Source of the DNA: Pithys albifrons albifrons
Taxonomy: Eukaryota; Chordata; Aves; Passeriformes; Thamnophilidae
Assembly: GCF_047495875.1 (NCBI RefSeq)
Contig: NC_092470.1
Location: 19,828,001 to 19,892,000, forward strand
Length of the DNA: 64,000 nucleotides
Direction of reading: 5' to 3'
The notes under the pieces are model-generated. The model saw only the letters and a program-made list of their open reading frames with translations, made no database searches and was not told where the DNA came from. Position 1 is the first letter of the stretch, and every line of letters starts with the position of its first letter. This document shows positions 44,901 to 57,200 of this stretch, in pieces. Position numbers and translations under genes: made by a program.

Positions 44901-47900
44901 TCTCTTGCACTGAGAAAGTTGGTAATCTTGATGTCCCCAGGCCCTGCTGGGCACTCTTCCTACCTATCAAAATAATTACAGGAAACACTTCTGAGGAGCT
45001 TGGACATTTGTTTGCTTCACCTCACCAACAGTAAATCATGGAATCGTAACATTCTGGAATGGTTTGCATTGGAAAGGACTTCAGAGATCATCTCATTCCA
45101 CCCCTGCCATGGGCAGGGACACCTCCCACCAGCCCAGGTTGCTCCAAGCCCAGTCCAACCTGACCTTGGACACTCCCAGGGATGGGGCAGCCACAGCTTC
45201 TCTGGGCACCTCTGCTAGGGCCAAATAGAATGTTCCTGAGCTCAGTCTAAGTTTAGAGGCCACTTGGGTGTGTTTGCTTCTTTAACACAAAAGAATCTTT
45301 CTTCCTTTTGGTTTGGAGAAATCAATTGGGTATGACACATGGAGAAAACAGTGCTTTAGTATGTTCTAATGTGTCCCCAGACCACTCAGGAGCTGTGGCC
45401 AGCCTGCTGGCCCAGGGGTTGGTGCCCTTTGTCTCACCTGTGTCCTCATCCTTGACACTGGCTAGGAGCTGTTCCCTTGGAATATGCTCAGAGCATGGCA
45501 TTGATTCATCCCCAGTTGGTTACTGGGACTTACCTACATAATTCTTCATCACCTCGGGGTAGTCTCCTCTGTAGATGGGGTTTGCAAACCATCCCAGGTG
45601 GAACTGGATGTACCTCTCGGCAGCGTTGCGGTCGCTCTGGCTGTGCGGGTCCACGGGCTCCCCCCAGCCGCTCGTCAGGGAGATGCCAACCATCCCTGGG
45701 CACACAGAGGGCAATCCTGCAGCTTGGGCATCCCCCTGGAGCCCTTACTCTAACCAGGAGGAGAGCCACAGGCTGAGTCCTGCCTACCTTGCTGCTCCCT
45801 GCGCCACGTGGTGTTGTAGGAGTGCCAAACCTTTGCGTGGCTCTGGAAGGGAAAACACAAGGAATCATAGAATGGATTGGGTTGGAAAAGACCTCCGAGA
45901 TCATCAAGTCCAACCCTTGATCCAACCCCACTGTGATCACCAGCCCAGGGCACTCTGTGCCCTGGGCTGGTGATCACAGTGGGGTTGGATCAAGACAAGG
46001 TGGATTCTCACTCAGTGCCACATCCATAGAATCACAGAATGGATTGAGTTGGAAAAGCCCTCTGAGATCATCAAGTCCAACCCTTGGTCCAACTCCAGTC
46101 CCTTTACCAGATCATGGCACTCAGTGCCACGGCCAAGCTCAGCTGAAAAACCTCCAGGGATGGGGAATCCACCCCCTCTCTGGGCAGCCCATTCCAATGC
46201 CTGAGCACTCTTTGCAAAGAATTTTTTTCTGCTCTCCAACTTCACTTTCCCCTGGCAGAGCTTGAGCCCGTGCCCTGGGCTTTCCATCTCGTACACCACT
46301 GCCAGTATGGGAAAGTGGGGAAGAGCAAGGGCAGTTTTTGCACTAAGACCTGTCTGAAAATATCACAGAACTACTTTTGTATATATTACATAAACTTTCA
46401 TGCAGGAAGTAAAAAAGCATTTATGAAATTCCTTCCCTAAACTGCAGGAGATGCTCATGGAGGTTCCACAGCATTCCCTGTAGTGTCCAGTGTCTCCAAG
46501 CTTGACATGTCTTGGCCTCATTTATTCAGGCCAATTTTAACAAGCAGCATCTTTCCTGAAGTCACTTGCAAAAATCAACAATCAGGATGTTACTGTTTGT
46601 TTCAGGAGTAACCTGGATATTCGTTTTTCAACCAAATTGAAACATTGTAAGAGACACTTAAATGACAAGGAAAATTTAAGTTGTTGCAACAGTGTGACAA
46701 CAAGCACCTACAATTTCAGGCTACACTGGAACATGCACTGATGTTTTAAAGGCAGGTGAAATTGCATTGTAATATCTCTGTTCTAAACTATATTTCTGTT
46801 TAAAGAGTAAAACCTGCTAAAAACTGTAACTGAGCACATAATTCAGGCAGGGTTGCAGCTTTACTTTGATGATGTGGTGAGCAGCCTTGTAGGCCCCACA
46901 GCCCCCGAGCTTCAGTCCCGGCGCGTGTTCTCCTGTCTCGTAGCCATTCTCAGCAACTGCCTGCAAACACACAGAGGGAGCTCTGAGCCGAGCCCAGGGA
47001 CGTGCTGCCAGCCTGGGGATGGGCATCCTGTGCCCCCCTGCATGGGCTGTCCCTCCCCAGTCCCCCTGGGGATGGGCATCCTGTGCCCCCCTGCATGGGC
47101 TGTCCTTCCCTAGTCCCCCTGGGGATGGGCATCCTGTGCCCCCCTGCATGGGTTGTCCCTCCCCAGTCCCCCTGGGGATGGGCATCCTGTGCCCCCTGCA
47201 TGGGTTGTCCCTCCCCAGTCCCCCTGGGGATGGGCATCCTGTGCCCCCTGCATGGGTTGTCCCTCCCCAGTCCCCCTGGGGATGGGCATCCTATGCCCCC
47301 CTGCATGGGTTGTCCCTCCCCAGTCCCCTTCTCCCTCCCCTCCCCTCGCTCCCCTCTGCTCCCCCTCCACCTGGCTGTGCTGTGGCTTGTGGGGAACAAG
47401 GTGTGGGTGACTGGTGTTAGTGGAGGGACCTGAGGCAATGCAGGCAGGGCCTCTCTGACTCAGTCAGAACATGCTGAGCTGGAAGGGACCCACAAGGATC
47501 ATTGAGTCCAACTCTTCAGTCAATGGCCCACACAGGGGATTGAACCCATGACCTTGGCATTATTACAGCCAAGTTTTACCCAACTCATCGAATCCAAGTC
47601 CTGGCCCAGCACAGGACCATCCCCAGCAGTCACTCCCTGTGCCTGAGAGTGTTGTCCAAATGCTCCTTGAACTCTGTCAGCCTTGGGGCTGTGCCCACTG
47701 CCCTGGGGAGTCTGTTCACTGCCCACCACCCTCTGGATGAAGAACCTTTTCCTGGTATCCAATCTAAACCTCCCCTGACACAACTTCAGACCATTCCCTT
47801 GGGTCCTGTTGCTGATCACCACAGAGAAAAGATCAGTGCCTGCCCCTCCTTTTCCCCACACGAGGAAGGTGTAAACTGCAGTGAGGTCCCTCTCTCCTCT

Positions 47901-50900
47901 CCAGCTGATTTTTTAAAAACTTCACTGGAATTTCACATCTTAAAACTGCCTTTGTTTGGAATCGGCCTGCTGAGATTTTTGTCCACAAAGATAAAGGGTA
48001 CAAGTCTCTCCCTTTTCCCTCTCCCTCCCCATTTTTAATCTACTTTCCTCCAGTGTCACTTCCATGGGATTCTGGGGACAGAGCAGAGCAGTGGGAGTGT
48101 TTGGAAGCACAGCCTGGGGAACTTACCCAAGGATTGCTGAAAGTAATCCAGTGTTTCACACGGTCACCAAACTTCTCAAAGCACAGGTTTGCATAATCAT
48201 TAAAATAATTTATCATGCTTATATTCTGCCAGCCTCCATACTTTTCTTGGAGAACCTTTGGAAATACGAATTTCAGGAATCAATAATTGCACTTCACAAT
48301 TTAGTTCACAAGTAGCTCAGAGGGAGATTTTTCCAAGCTTGGTGCATATGAAATGCAAATGAAGAGGAAATAGTTACAAGTACTTAAATCATGAACATAT
48401 AATTAATTTTCTACAGTACTTTTAGTCCTTAAATTTAGAAATAAATTTCCTATTAGAAGCCTTTGTATTAGGAGTTTTTCTAATTTAAATATTGCCTTAC
48501 CTGTGGAAGATCCCAGTGGTAGAGGCTCACAATGGGGGTAATGTTGTTTTCCAGAAGGCTGTTAATTGTATCATTGTAGAACTGTATTCCCTTCTCATTC
48601 AGCTGCTCAGCTGATGGAAAGCACAGACAAGGAATTCCCTGGATTGGTTCTCAAATAACTGGAAGAATAGAAATCTAAAAATTTTAACTAAGGAATTTTA
48701 CCTTACAGCAGTGGGAATACTGTAATGGTTGAACTCTGTTCTGCACACAAAGAAACTGAGATCTATTTAACAGCAATTTTAAACAATTGGGTTATTCAGG
48801 AGTAAAATTACTGAGATAAATAGTGGTAAGAATGTGGTGAAATTGCTGTGCTTACCCTTGATGCCTGTGGGCATAATCCGAGGCCAGGAGAGAGACAACA
48901 GGTAGTGGTTCACTCTGAGCTCCTTCAGCAACTGAATGTCCTCCTGGGCAAACAAAACCCAACACACTCAACCCTGAGCAGGGTAACCAGTCACTCACCT
49001 GTCTGAACCAATGCTGAGTGTGGAAGAGTTCACAGAAGAGGATTCCATCAACTGGCCTTTGAGAGGGTTTGTTCTGCTTGTATCCTTTCTTTGCAACCAT
49101 TTTTGTGGACACTCCAAAAAGTCCTGCATTGTTTTGTGCAACTGTGGAAACTGAGTGTTTTCACCATCTGGGCTGAAAAGTAACTTGAGAGGTTCTGCAC
49201 CACAATGGTATTTATGTCAGAATTTGTGATGTGCATGTTTTGGAAAATAACAGAGGCCTGTAAAGCTTGTCCTCAAACAGGTCAGGTTAGGCACAAAACC
49301 AGGATTGCACAGGCTTTCTTTTCCTGTCTTACACTGGAGTTAGAAAACCCCTGAATTCCATAAGAATACATGTTCTTATGTAGGAAATCCTGCATCTTCC
49401 CTGTTCAATCAGCAATTGATGGTGTGTGAGCCAATGCAGATTCTGGGGGTTAAAGCAAATCAGGAGTGCTTTGATACAAGAGGACCCTGTAACTGGACAC
49501 ACACAAGGGAGTTTTAGAAAGTGCCTCAAAATCCAAGCCCAGAGTGGTGAGTACATGTTGAAATGCCATAATTTCTGCCCAAATCCTCTCTGAAAAATGC
49601 CCTGTGATCATTGTGCCATCTCTGCTGCTGCACAGCCCAGTGGGGCTCAGCCCCAGCCTCTCCCAGGGCTTTTGTTAAGCTGTTCTTTCAAACTGCTGCT
49701 GGTTTGGGAGACCAAATGAAGCCTCTCCTGCATCCTCCCCTTTTAGGGGAGTAAGGCACAGTAAGTTTCTTTTAGTTCTTGGTGAAGCCTCTGGTTCTCC
49801 CATGGACTTCATACATGTGGAGAAACTTCTGTGCAATATGACTTAAAATCAGTTGGAATCCCAGTTTTGTAATACTGGTTTATCCCAGTGATTTGGATTC
49901 TTCTTGCTGTGGTTCTTTCCTCTAGGACAGTAATCTGAAAATTATTTTTTGATAGTTTTAAGCTTGGAAACATATTGTGAATAGATCTGCATTAATTGTT
50001 TATTTGTTGCCCATTCAAAAAATGGGAAACATTCAGAGTGAATTTTAAAGCCTCTTAAAAAATAGAAAACCTCAAACACACAGAAAAAAATATTAATTGT
50101 ATTCAAAGCTCAGGTGTGTTCATTGTTGTTCTAACTAAGCATTTGGACTTTGCACAAAATGTAGAATGACACAAAAATCCTGGAAAATGGAGACATATTT
50201 GGGAAATACTGTGGTGTGATTGATTCAATGAGATTATTGGGAAAGATTTTACTGAAGTAATTAAAATTAGTTTCCTAATTCCTTAGAGTATCTTAGTTAA
50301 ATGAGCCTAAAGTTGTTACTTCCAAGTGGGAAATGAGGCTCCTGGAGTGGCTCCAGAAGTTTCCAGGGGGAAGGAATTGGTACCTTGACTCTGTAGTAGC
50401 CGTCACAGGCCGAATCTCCCGTTTCATTGCCCAACACTTGCCCTGGTTTGTGGGTAAAGGCATCCCAGATACTTGGTCCTTTGCCATCCTTGTCCCAGGC
50501 CCCCTCAGTCTGGTAGGCAGAGCTGCCCACTCCCCAGAGGAAACCTGCAGGGAGAAACAGGGGAGTTATCCAGAGGTTTTCCTGCTAAACCACTCTTGGG
50601 ACTCAGGACGGAACTACAAGTGGAAGTAAGTGCTGACAACAGGTCAGTGTTTTCCATATGAAAAGGTGTCAGTGCCTAGAACGGGACTGTCTGGAAATGG
50701 GGTGTAAACTGAAGGTGTTCTGAGGCACTGAAAAAGGGCTCTGGTTCTTTCATTTGTTGAATCTTTCAAACCTGTGTTTTATAGCAATGAGGCAGTGCAT
50801 TGATAGCCTGGCAGAAATGTCTTACTTTAAAAAAAAACTGAGGTTTTTACATCATTTCTCCCTGCTGGTCTCCATGGTGGTTTTAGCAACTACAAGTTTT

Positions 50901-51658
50901 TTTATTATGTAAAATGCGTAGAAATATTCTGGATTATTTTCCTATTCTCATATAAAATACCATAATTAATCCATTTCATAAATGACAAAAACTTGAGAAT
51001 GAAAGCCAGTCAGGTATTTTCCTAGTGTTGATTTTGGTCCACTGACGTGTTTGTGTATAAATACATGTTAAAGAAAGGATGAGGTTCATAAATCAGCACT
51101 GCAGAGTGGATTGGATGATACTGAACAGCTTGAAACAAACCCAGCCCAGTCACTGCACTCATTTCTTAACTGCATAACAAAGGGTATTTTTACTTCATGG
51201 TATTTCATTAGGTGGAGATTATTTATGAAAAAGATGGAGAGTTCTTAGGTGTGACCTGTTTATTGTACATCTCAATCAGAGCCTGGAAAGGGGGATCTGG
51301 CTATGGAATACTGACCTATTAGCATTTACTCTGTATTTACAGTTTAAGGAGTGCAGGGCCATGTGGATCCCAGTATTCCCAGGGTTAGTTCCCAAGGCTG
51401 TTACTGCACTCAGGAAGGAACTGCATTTCTGTTCCTGCCCTTCCCCTGGGAGCACAAGGAGAACTTTTTGGTCACTTGTGCAAACACACAAGTGGATCTG
51501 GAGCATCACAAACCCCACAGCAAGTGCAGAGCCCAAGTACCAGCTGGGAAGGTGCCGTAGTAGAAGGAGCCAGGGTTGTTCCTGGTCCACTGGAACTCCT
51601 TGGCCACACTCAGCCCCATGGGCAGCAGGAGCACAGCCCAGACCTTCAGGGTGTCCAT
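41803..51658 (-). CDS. LCTL: LCTL, lactase-like / Klotho-LPH-related protein
   Basis: Single-pass type I membrane protein of the glycoside hydrolase 1 family, known from eye lens and kidney. Thirteen coding exons join to 566 aa (human 567). A signal peptide [19 protein letters not shown] is followed by the GH1 domain ([107 protein letters not shown]), then a C-terminal transmembrane helix ([17 protein letters not shown]) and a short basic tail. The nucleophile motif TENG is kept, but the acid/base motif NEP is SNP, so normal hydrolysis is unlikely. The start ATG has A at -3 and G at +4. A minisatellite runs almost to this ATG. Confidence 0.96.
43027..43090 (-). CDS. LCTL: LCTL exon 12
   Basis: 64 nt, [20 protein letters not shown] then A plus one base; juxtamembrane stalk. 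Confidence 0.9.
43566..43765 (-). CDS. LCTL: LCTL exon 11
   Basis: 200 nt, [20 protein letters not shown] to GFPNPRE. Confidence 0.95.
44213..44339 (-). CDS. LCTL: LCTL exon 10
   Basis: 127 nt, [20 protein letters not shown] to GYINEILK plus one base; carries the nucleophile Glu. Confidence 0.95.
44689..44963 (-). CDS. LCTL: LCTL exon 9
   Basis: 275 nt, [20 protein letters not shown] to RRLLNFIK. Confidence 0.95.
45032..45215 (-). mobile_element. CR1 LINE 3' end (older copy)
   Basis: The reverse strand carries AGGGATGGGGCAGCCAC-type CR1 text (GATGGGGCAGCCACAGCTTC on the + strand) and a CATTCCAGAATG tail. In LCTL intron 8. Confidence 0.8.
45534..45695 (-). CDS. LCTL: LCTL exon 8
   Basis: 162 nt, [20 protein letters not shown] to VMKNYV plus one base. 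Confidence 0.94.
45788..45842 (-). CDS. LCTL: LCTL exon 7
   Basis: 55 nt, [18 protein letters not shown] plus one base. A CR1 3' end stops 20 bp before its acceptor. Confidence 0.94.
45862..46285 (-). mobile_element. CR1-like element with internal palindrome
   Basis: Same structure as 221-735, with palindrome 45915-45995 and loop TCT. In LCTL intron 6, sense to the gene, with its 3' tail 20 bp from exon 7. Confidence 0.8.
46865..46960 (-). CDS. LCTL: LCTL exon 6
   Basis: 32 codons, [20 protein letters not shown] to AAHHIIK. A minisatellite starts about 50 bp upstream of its acceptor. Confidence 0.94.
47010..47335. repeat. 53-bp minisatellite, 6 copies, LCTL intron 5
   Basis: GATGGGCATCC recurs at 47018, 47071, 47124, 47177, 47229 and 47281, with TGCATGGGTTGTCCCTCCCC between. 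Confidence 0.92.
47461..47588 (-). mobile_element. tRNA-headed SINE (TguSINE1-like)
   Basis: The reverse strand has GTTGGGTAAAACTTGGCTGT, GGTTCAATCCC and the CR1-type tail. Adjoins a CR1 body fragment. Confidence 0.8.
47590..47860 (-). mobile_element. CR1 LINE 3' region
   Basis: Shows CCTTGAACTCTGTCAGCCTT, GTTCACTGCCCACCACCCTC and ACCTTTTCCTGGTATCCAAT, typical CR1 3' coding/UTR text on the complementary strand. In LCTL intron 5. Confidence 0.85.
48127..48255 (-). CDS. LCTL: LCTL exon 5
   Basis: 43 codons, [20 protein letters not shown] to WITFSNPW, carrying the altered acid/base motif. Confidence 0.94.
48501..48610 (-). CDS. LCTL: LCTL exon 4
   Basis: 110 nt, [20 protein letters not shown] to YHWDLPQ. 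Confidence 0.94.
48856..48943 (-). CDS. LCTL: LCTL exon 3
   Basis: 88 nt, [20 protein letters not shown] to PTGIK plus one base. Confidence 0.95.
50384..50544 (-). CDS. LCTL: LCTL exon 2
   Basis: 161 nt, [20 protein letters not shown] to CDGYYRVK. Confidence 0.95.
51541..51658 (-). CDS. LCTL: LCTL exon 1, signal peptide
   Basis: 39 codons plus one base, [10 protein letters not shown] to YYGTFPA. Donor gtactt. No upstream in-frame ATG was seen. Confidence 0.93.
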
Positions 51659-51679
51659 GCTCAGCCTGCAGGGTCTCTG

Positions 51680-53095
51680 CAGCTCCCCCTGCAACAGGAG
51701 ACACTGTCAGGAGGGTCCTCTGCAGCTCCCCCTGCAACAGGAGACACTGTCAGGAGGGCTCTGCAGCTCCACCTGCAACAGGAGACACTGTCAGGAGGGT
51801 CCTCTGCAGCTCCACCCGCAACAGGCGACACTGTCAGGAGGGTCCTCTGCAGCTCCACCTGCAACGGGAGACACTATCAGGAGGGCTCTGCAGCTCCACC
51901 TGCAACAGGAGACACTGTCAGGAGGGCTCTGCAGCTCCACCTGCAACAGGAGACACTGTCAGGAGGGTCCTCTGCAGCTCCACCTGCAACGGGAGACACT
52001 GTCAGGAGGGCTCTGCAGCTCCCCCTGCAACGGGAGACACTGTCAGGAGGGCTCTGCAGCTCCACCTGCAACAGGAGACACTGTCAGGAGGGTCCTCTGC
52101 AGCTCCACCTGCAACGGGAGACACTGTCAGGAGGGTCCTCTGCAGCTCCACCTGCAACAGGAGACACTGTCCGGAGGGTCCTCTGCAGCTCCACCTGCAA
52201 CAGGAGACACTGTCAGGAGGGTCCTCTGCAGCTCCACCTGCAACGGGAGACACTGTCAGAAGGGCTCTGCAGCTCCACCTGCAACGGGAGACACTGTCAG
52301 GAGGGTCCTCTGCAGCTCCACCTGCAACGGGAGACACTGTCAGGAGGGCTCTGCAGCTCCACCTGCAACAGGAGACACTGTCAGGAGGGTCCTCTGCAGC
52401 TCCACCTGCAACAGGAGACACTGTCAGGAGGGCTCTGCAGCTCCACCTGCAACAGGAGACACTGTCAGGAGGGCTCTGCAGCTCCACCTGCAACAGGAGA
52501 CACTGTCAGGAGGGTCCTCTGCAGCTCCACCTGCAACAGGAGACACTGTCAGGAGGGCTCTGCAGCTCCACCTGCAACGGGAGACACTGTCAGGAGGGTC
52601 CTCTGCAGCTCCACCTGCAACAGGAGACACTGTCAGAAGGGTCCTCTGCAGTTCCAACAACAGGAGACACTGTCAGGAGGGCTCTGCAGCTCCACCTGCA
52701 ACAGGAGACACTGTCAGGAGGGTCCTCTGCAGCTCCACCTGCAACAGGAGACACTGTCAGGAGGGCTCTGCAGCTCCACCTGCAACAGGAGACACTGTCA
52801 GGAGGGTCCTCTGCAGCTCCACCTGCAACAGGAGACACTGTCAGAAGGGTCCTCTGCAGTTCCAACAACAGGAGACACTGTCAGGAGGGCTCTGCAGCTC
52901 CACCTGCAACAGGAGACACTGTCAGGAGGGTCCTCTGCAGCTCCACCTGCAACAGGAGACACTGTCAGGAGGGCTCTGCAGCTCCACCTGCAACAGGAGA
53001 CACTGTCAGGAGGGCTCTGCAGCTCCTACAACAGGAGACACTATCAGGAGGGCTCTGCAGCTCCTACAACAGGAGGCACTCAGGAGGGCTCTCTG
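51680..53095. repeat. 41/43-bp minisatellite, about 34 copies, upstream of LCTL start
   Basis: Unit CTGCAACAGGAGACACTGTC then AGGAGGGTCCTCTGCAGCTC. Two unit lengths alternate (GGTCCTCT versus GGCTCT). All three + frames are open, which explains ORFs of 500-700 codons that are not genes. Confidence 0.95.
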
Positions 53096-53279
53096 TAGCT
53101 GAACTGGAGCTAAGGAGATTGAATCAATATCAGTGTATTTTTTCACTCTTTGGCATTATCTTCATCATCATCATCATCATTCTTGGCAGTAGTATCAGAA
53201 ATCATTTCAGTACCTCCAGAGTAGCTCAAGCACACACCTCACGTTATGATTTTGCAACACCCTGTATTGAAGCAAACAG

Positions 53280-53332
53280 TCTCATGCTCATCTCATTCCA
53301 CCCCTTGCCTCGGGCAGGGACACCTTCCACAG
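53280..53332 (-). mobile_element. CR1 fragment
   Basis: TCATCTCATTCCACCCCTTG and CGGGCAGGGACACCTTCCAC match the CR1 3' region; flanks are not recognisable. Confidence 0.6.
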
Positions 53333-53977
53333 TGCAATTTCAATCAATTACTTTTCAAATTAACACATGCACTTTGGAACTCCTCATTTCTCTGTGTTTC
53401 TGGCACGTACCTTTACAAATCAGTGGAGGAAACAGCCACTCAAACAGTGCAGAAAGGCTTGGTCAGCTCAGACTGTGAAGCTGGTGCTGTAAAGCTGCTC
53501 TCTGGCAGCTCTAGAACCTCCTGCCCTGAGCACACATGGAGTTGTTTTCATTTCCCCCCTTTCTGCCTTACCTGGTGATGTTCTCACAGCAGATGTGCCC
53601 TGCCTGGGAGATGCCTCTGCACTGCCACAAACCTGCCAGGGCATCCAGAACAAATTGGCTTTCCCAGAGGAACTGCATGGAACAAATCCAGCTGTCACAA
53701 AACCTCGGGAGAAGCGTCTAGTTGGAACCAGCGTTTTGTTCACTTGGAGCCAAAACAAAAAAGAACAATCCTTTTGTATCCACAGTCAATGGTGCAGGAC
53801 AGGCTTTAGCTTAACCATAGCAATCTGTTAGCAGTGAGGGATTTTCCTTTGTGAGCAAACCCAGCTTTGCAGGGATCCATATGTTCAAACACAACTGCCC
53901 TTCCCTCAAACAGTTTGTGGACATTCACGTCTCCAAACAGCCCCAGCGTTTGGAGACAGTTTTCATCAGGAATGGTG

Positions 53978-54246
53978 GTGATTGGGCAAGGAGGAATGGG
54001 TACAAAGTGAAAGAGGACAAATTTAGGGGAGATATGTGGAAGAAATCCTTCCCTGAGAGGGTGGGCAGGCCCTGGCACAGGTGCCCAGAGAAGCTGTGGC
54101 TGCCCCATCCCTGGGAGTGTCCCAGGCCAGGCTGGAGCAACCTAGGACAGTGGGAGGTGTCCCTGCCCATGGCAGGAGTGGCACTGGTTGAGATTTTATA
54201 TCCCTTCCAACCCAAACCATCCCTGAATTCTGTGATTCCATGATTT
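53978..54246 (+). mobile_element. CR1 LINE 3' end
   Basis: Reads GGAAGAAATCCTTCCCTGAG, GGTGCCCAGAGAAGCTGTGG, CTGCCCCATCCCTGGGAGTG, and the tail GAATTCTGTGATTCCATGAT. Confidence 0.87.
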
Positions 54247-57200
54247 TTCTCTTAGTGCAAATGTCTGTGTCCTGGATGGTGTTTGGCAGGGAGATCTCAC
54301 TGGCAGATTTTGGGAGGCCAAGGACTTTGTTTTCACATGGCATCATTTTGACTCAGATATTGGGGATGCAGGCTTGGAAAATAATATGCTTTCTTTTCTC
54401 TTATTTCTAGAGGAATTCCTTATGGTGATGTCTGTGTTAAAAACAGCTTTCCCAGTCTGGAGGTTCAGTGCAAGCTCCAGCTCTTCACTGGTTTAGTTTT
54501 GTTTAGTTCTGTGCTTTTGCATCTGTACCGTTTGGAAACAAACTCCCCTTTATTTATTTAGCTCCTCAGGATTGTCTTTTTGGGCCTTTTTTTTTTTTTT
54601 TTGAGCAGAACTGGTGCCCTCTCGTGGCAAATTCAGTGATAAACCATTCACATTAAAACAGGGCCTGGTAAAATAAACAACAACTTTTTAGTTCATGCAG
54701 AGCCTCTTGTCTCAGAGGTTAAAGCGTGCACTGAAATTGGAGTGGGAATATTGGCAGGAGCTCCTGGTTCAGCCATGCAGGTCTCTCTGTAACTTGCTCT
54801 CCTGCTCGTGGGGATGGACCATTTTCAAGAGTGCAGATGATCCTTGAAAATCCACTGTCCTCTGGGATTCATGGTGTGTTGTTCTTCCAGCTGCATTCCA
54901 CCCGAGCTGCTGCAAACAGGACACTGTTCCACTCTGAGTGGTGCTTGCCCAGGTTTTTATCTCTTAAAACAATCTTCTGTGATGTTTTTTTCCCAGTTTT
55001 CTACATAAAAGCACAACTTTAAAGCAAAAAAAAACCCCAAACCATGAGATATTTACATTGTAACATCTTGGTCATTTTTTTCCTTTTGGAAAAGTTTTAT
55101 TAGCAGCAGTTTTTAAAATGTGCCAGAAACACATCAAGACTATAAAAACTTTTATTGTGTTTTATTGGTAAAAAGAATGGGTTTTTTAAATGTACTTGGT
55201 GGATTCCATCCAGAACTGCCCAGTGGAATAACCTGGGAAGTGGGTTATGGAACAGGCTCACCTCGTGGGGTGTGAGGTCAGGAACAGTCCCACCTGAGTC
55301 TGTGTGTGGCTTATCTGCTGCTCTCCTGTCCACAGCCTGGAGAGGCTCTGCCCCCACCAATGATGTGGATGTTTGTGGATTCTCTGGCTGTGGAATACTC
55401 TGGGACCACATCACAAAGGCTTTGGTACAAACCCCACTGTCAGAAACAAATCAATATTTACCCTCCCACTTTATTTCCTGTCTCTGTGTTGCAAACCCTC
55501 CCACCTGCAGCCAGGCAGCAGGGATGGAGCCACCCCAGCAGCACAGCCCCTCCAACTGGCATTTGTTGGGGGTTTGCCTTTTAGCCCTCCTGCTCTGATG
55601 GAGTAGCAGCCTGTCTTTGCTCCCTCCCTGCCAGCTGTGCAGACACCCAGACCAGATCCCCCTCACACCAGTATGACTTATCTCCCCAGCTTCCTGGTTC
55701 TGCTTTCCTCCAAACTCCCTTTCCAACCTTGAATAGGTCTTTTCTGTCTCAGAGAGAAACATCCTTTCTTACTCTACAGCTCCCAGAAAGCCACGTAATG
55801 TTTCCAGTGTGTGGTCTGTGCAACTACACTGAGAGACTGGAGGGTTTTCAAAATCAAAACAAAACCCACTTACAATTGTTCTTGGAACAAGAACACTTGT
55901 ATAACTGTGCTTGGATTTTGCTGCGTTACAAAATGACTTTCCTTGCATTTCCTTGGCTGGTTTGGGAGACTTTTTGTCTGAAGCTCAACTGTATTAATGG
56001 CCTGCTCTTGGTTTGCAGAGGAAAAGAGGAAATTGGAAGTGAGTGGAATGAGGATGTCCTGCTTTGCTGTTTTGTGCCCACCTCTGCTGGCCTCCCACTG
56101 GGAGGAACACCGGTCTTGTCTCCTGGGCATTCTGTGGGCAGCTTCTGAAGAGTCTCCATGGAAAGGAAACCTGGAAGATGATGTGTTTGAAGTGAGATCC
56201 CTGAGATGAGATGGGGATGGGTCACTAAAACTTCCACCACATTTACTGAGCAGCCCTTACACTGCTTTGAAAACCAGTGACCACTGTGTAGCTATTATCA
56301 CTAACCACTGGTTTTACTGGGGTGGTTTTTGGAAAAATCAAACTGTTGGAGAGTCTCCCACCTCTGTGCTTCAAAGGGAGCTTGTGAAGATTGGCAAGGA
56401 TAGGATAAATCTGGGAACCTCTTCTAGTTGTGCTAAAAGCTCCAGTTTTAAAGGTGTCATTTCAAACAAGCTCCTCAGTTGTTTATCTTAATAATATTTG
56501 CTGGTGCCTGCAGAGAGGGACAGACCCTTCCCCCTTTTGTGGAACTCCCAGAGGGTCAGAACTCCTGAGACTTTGCACTGATCCAGCCAAAGGTGCAGTT
56601 TGGATTTTGAATGCCCAAGCTCAGGTTTTGGCTGGAAATCCCACCTGTGACATGTAATAATTGGCAGATGTTACAGTACCCCTGGGTGCCATGAGGAAGG
56701 TCACAGAGTTTGCCTCTAAAAATCAATTTTAATCTCTCTCTTCCTGCTGCCAGCTCCGTGCTAAGGGTGGGCCTGCCCTTGATGTGAGCCCTGCAAGCTG
56801 CTGCAGGCTACCCCTGATTGGAATTCTCCTGGATTACTCTAATTGCAGGCTCTGCCATCATCTGTTTGCAATCACAAAGAGGAAGCTTCTGAAGCTTGGG
56901 AATGAGAGAAAATGAAGTGTCCTGACAACTTCAAAACAACCAGAATGCTCTTGGAGGTTTTCCCATCACTGTTTGTGAGTATGAACAAAAAGGCACAGTT
57001 GTATTTTCTTTCTATGTCCATCCTTACCCTGCACCCAGAACATAAATACAGACAGCAATGAAGAATAGTGGTAATTAGTGAAGGTCCCCAAGCACTGCAA
57101 GCTGGTAATGAGAGAGAGTTCATGAATTGTAGAAGAGGTTGAATTCATTATTGAATTAGGTCATTACTAAAATCATACAATTGTTCTTTCTATGGATAGT

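Noticed and set aside
47010..47335. Frames of 130-160 codons in LCTL intron 5
   Set aside because: Product of the 53-bp tandem repeat.
51680..53095. Possible CRISPR-like array
   Set aside because: Units are contiguous with no unique spacers, in an animal genome; it is a minisatellite.
51361..53478. Open frames of 705, 540 and 508 codons on + and shorter ones on -
   Set aside because: They are the 41/43-bp minisatellite read in three frames; the unit has no stop codon. No conserved protein sequence.
53851..54243. 130-codon + frame
   Set aside because: Its second half is a CR1 3' end; no conserved protein.
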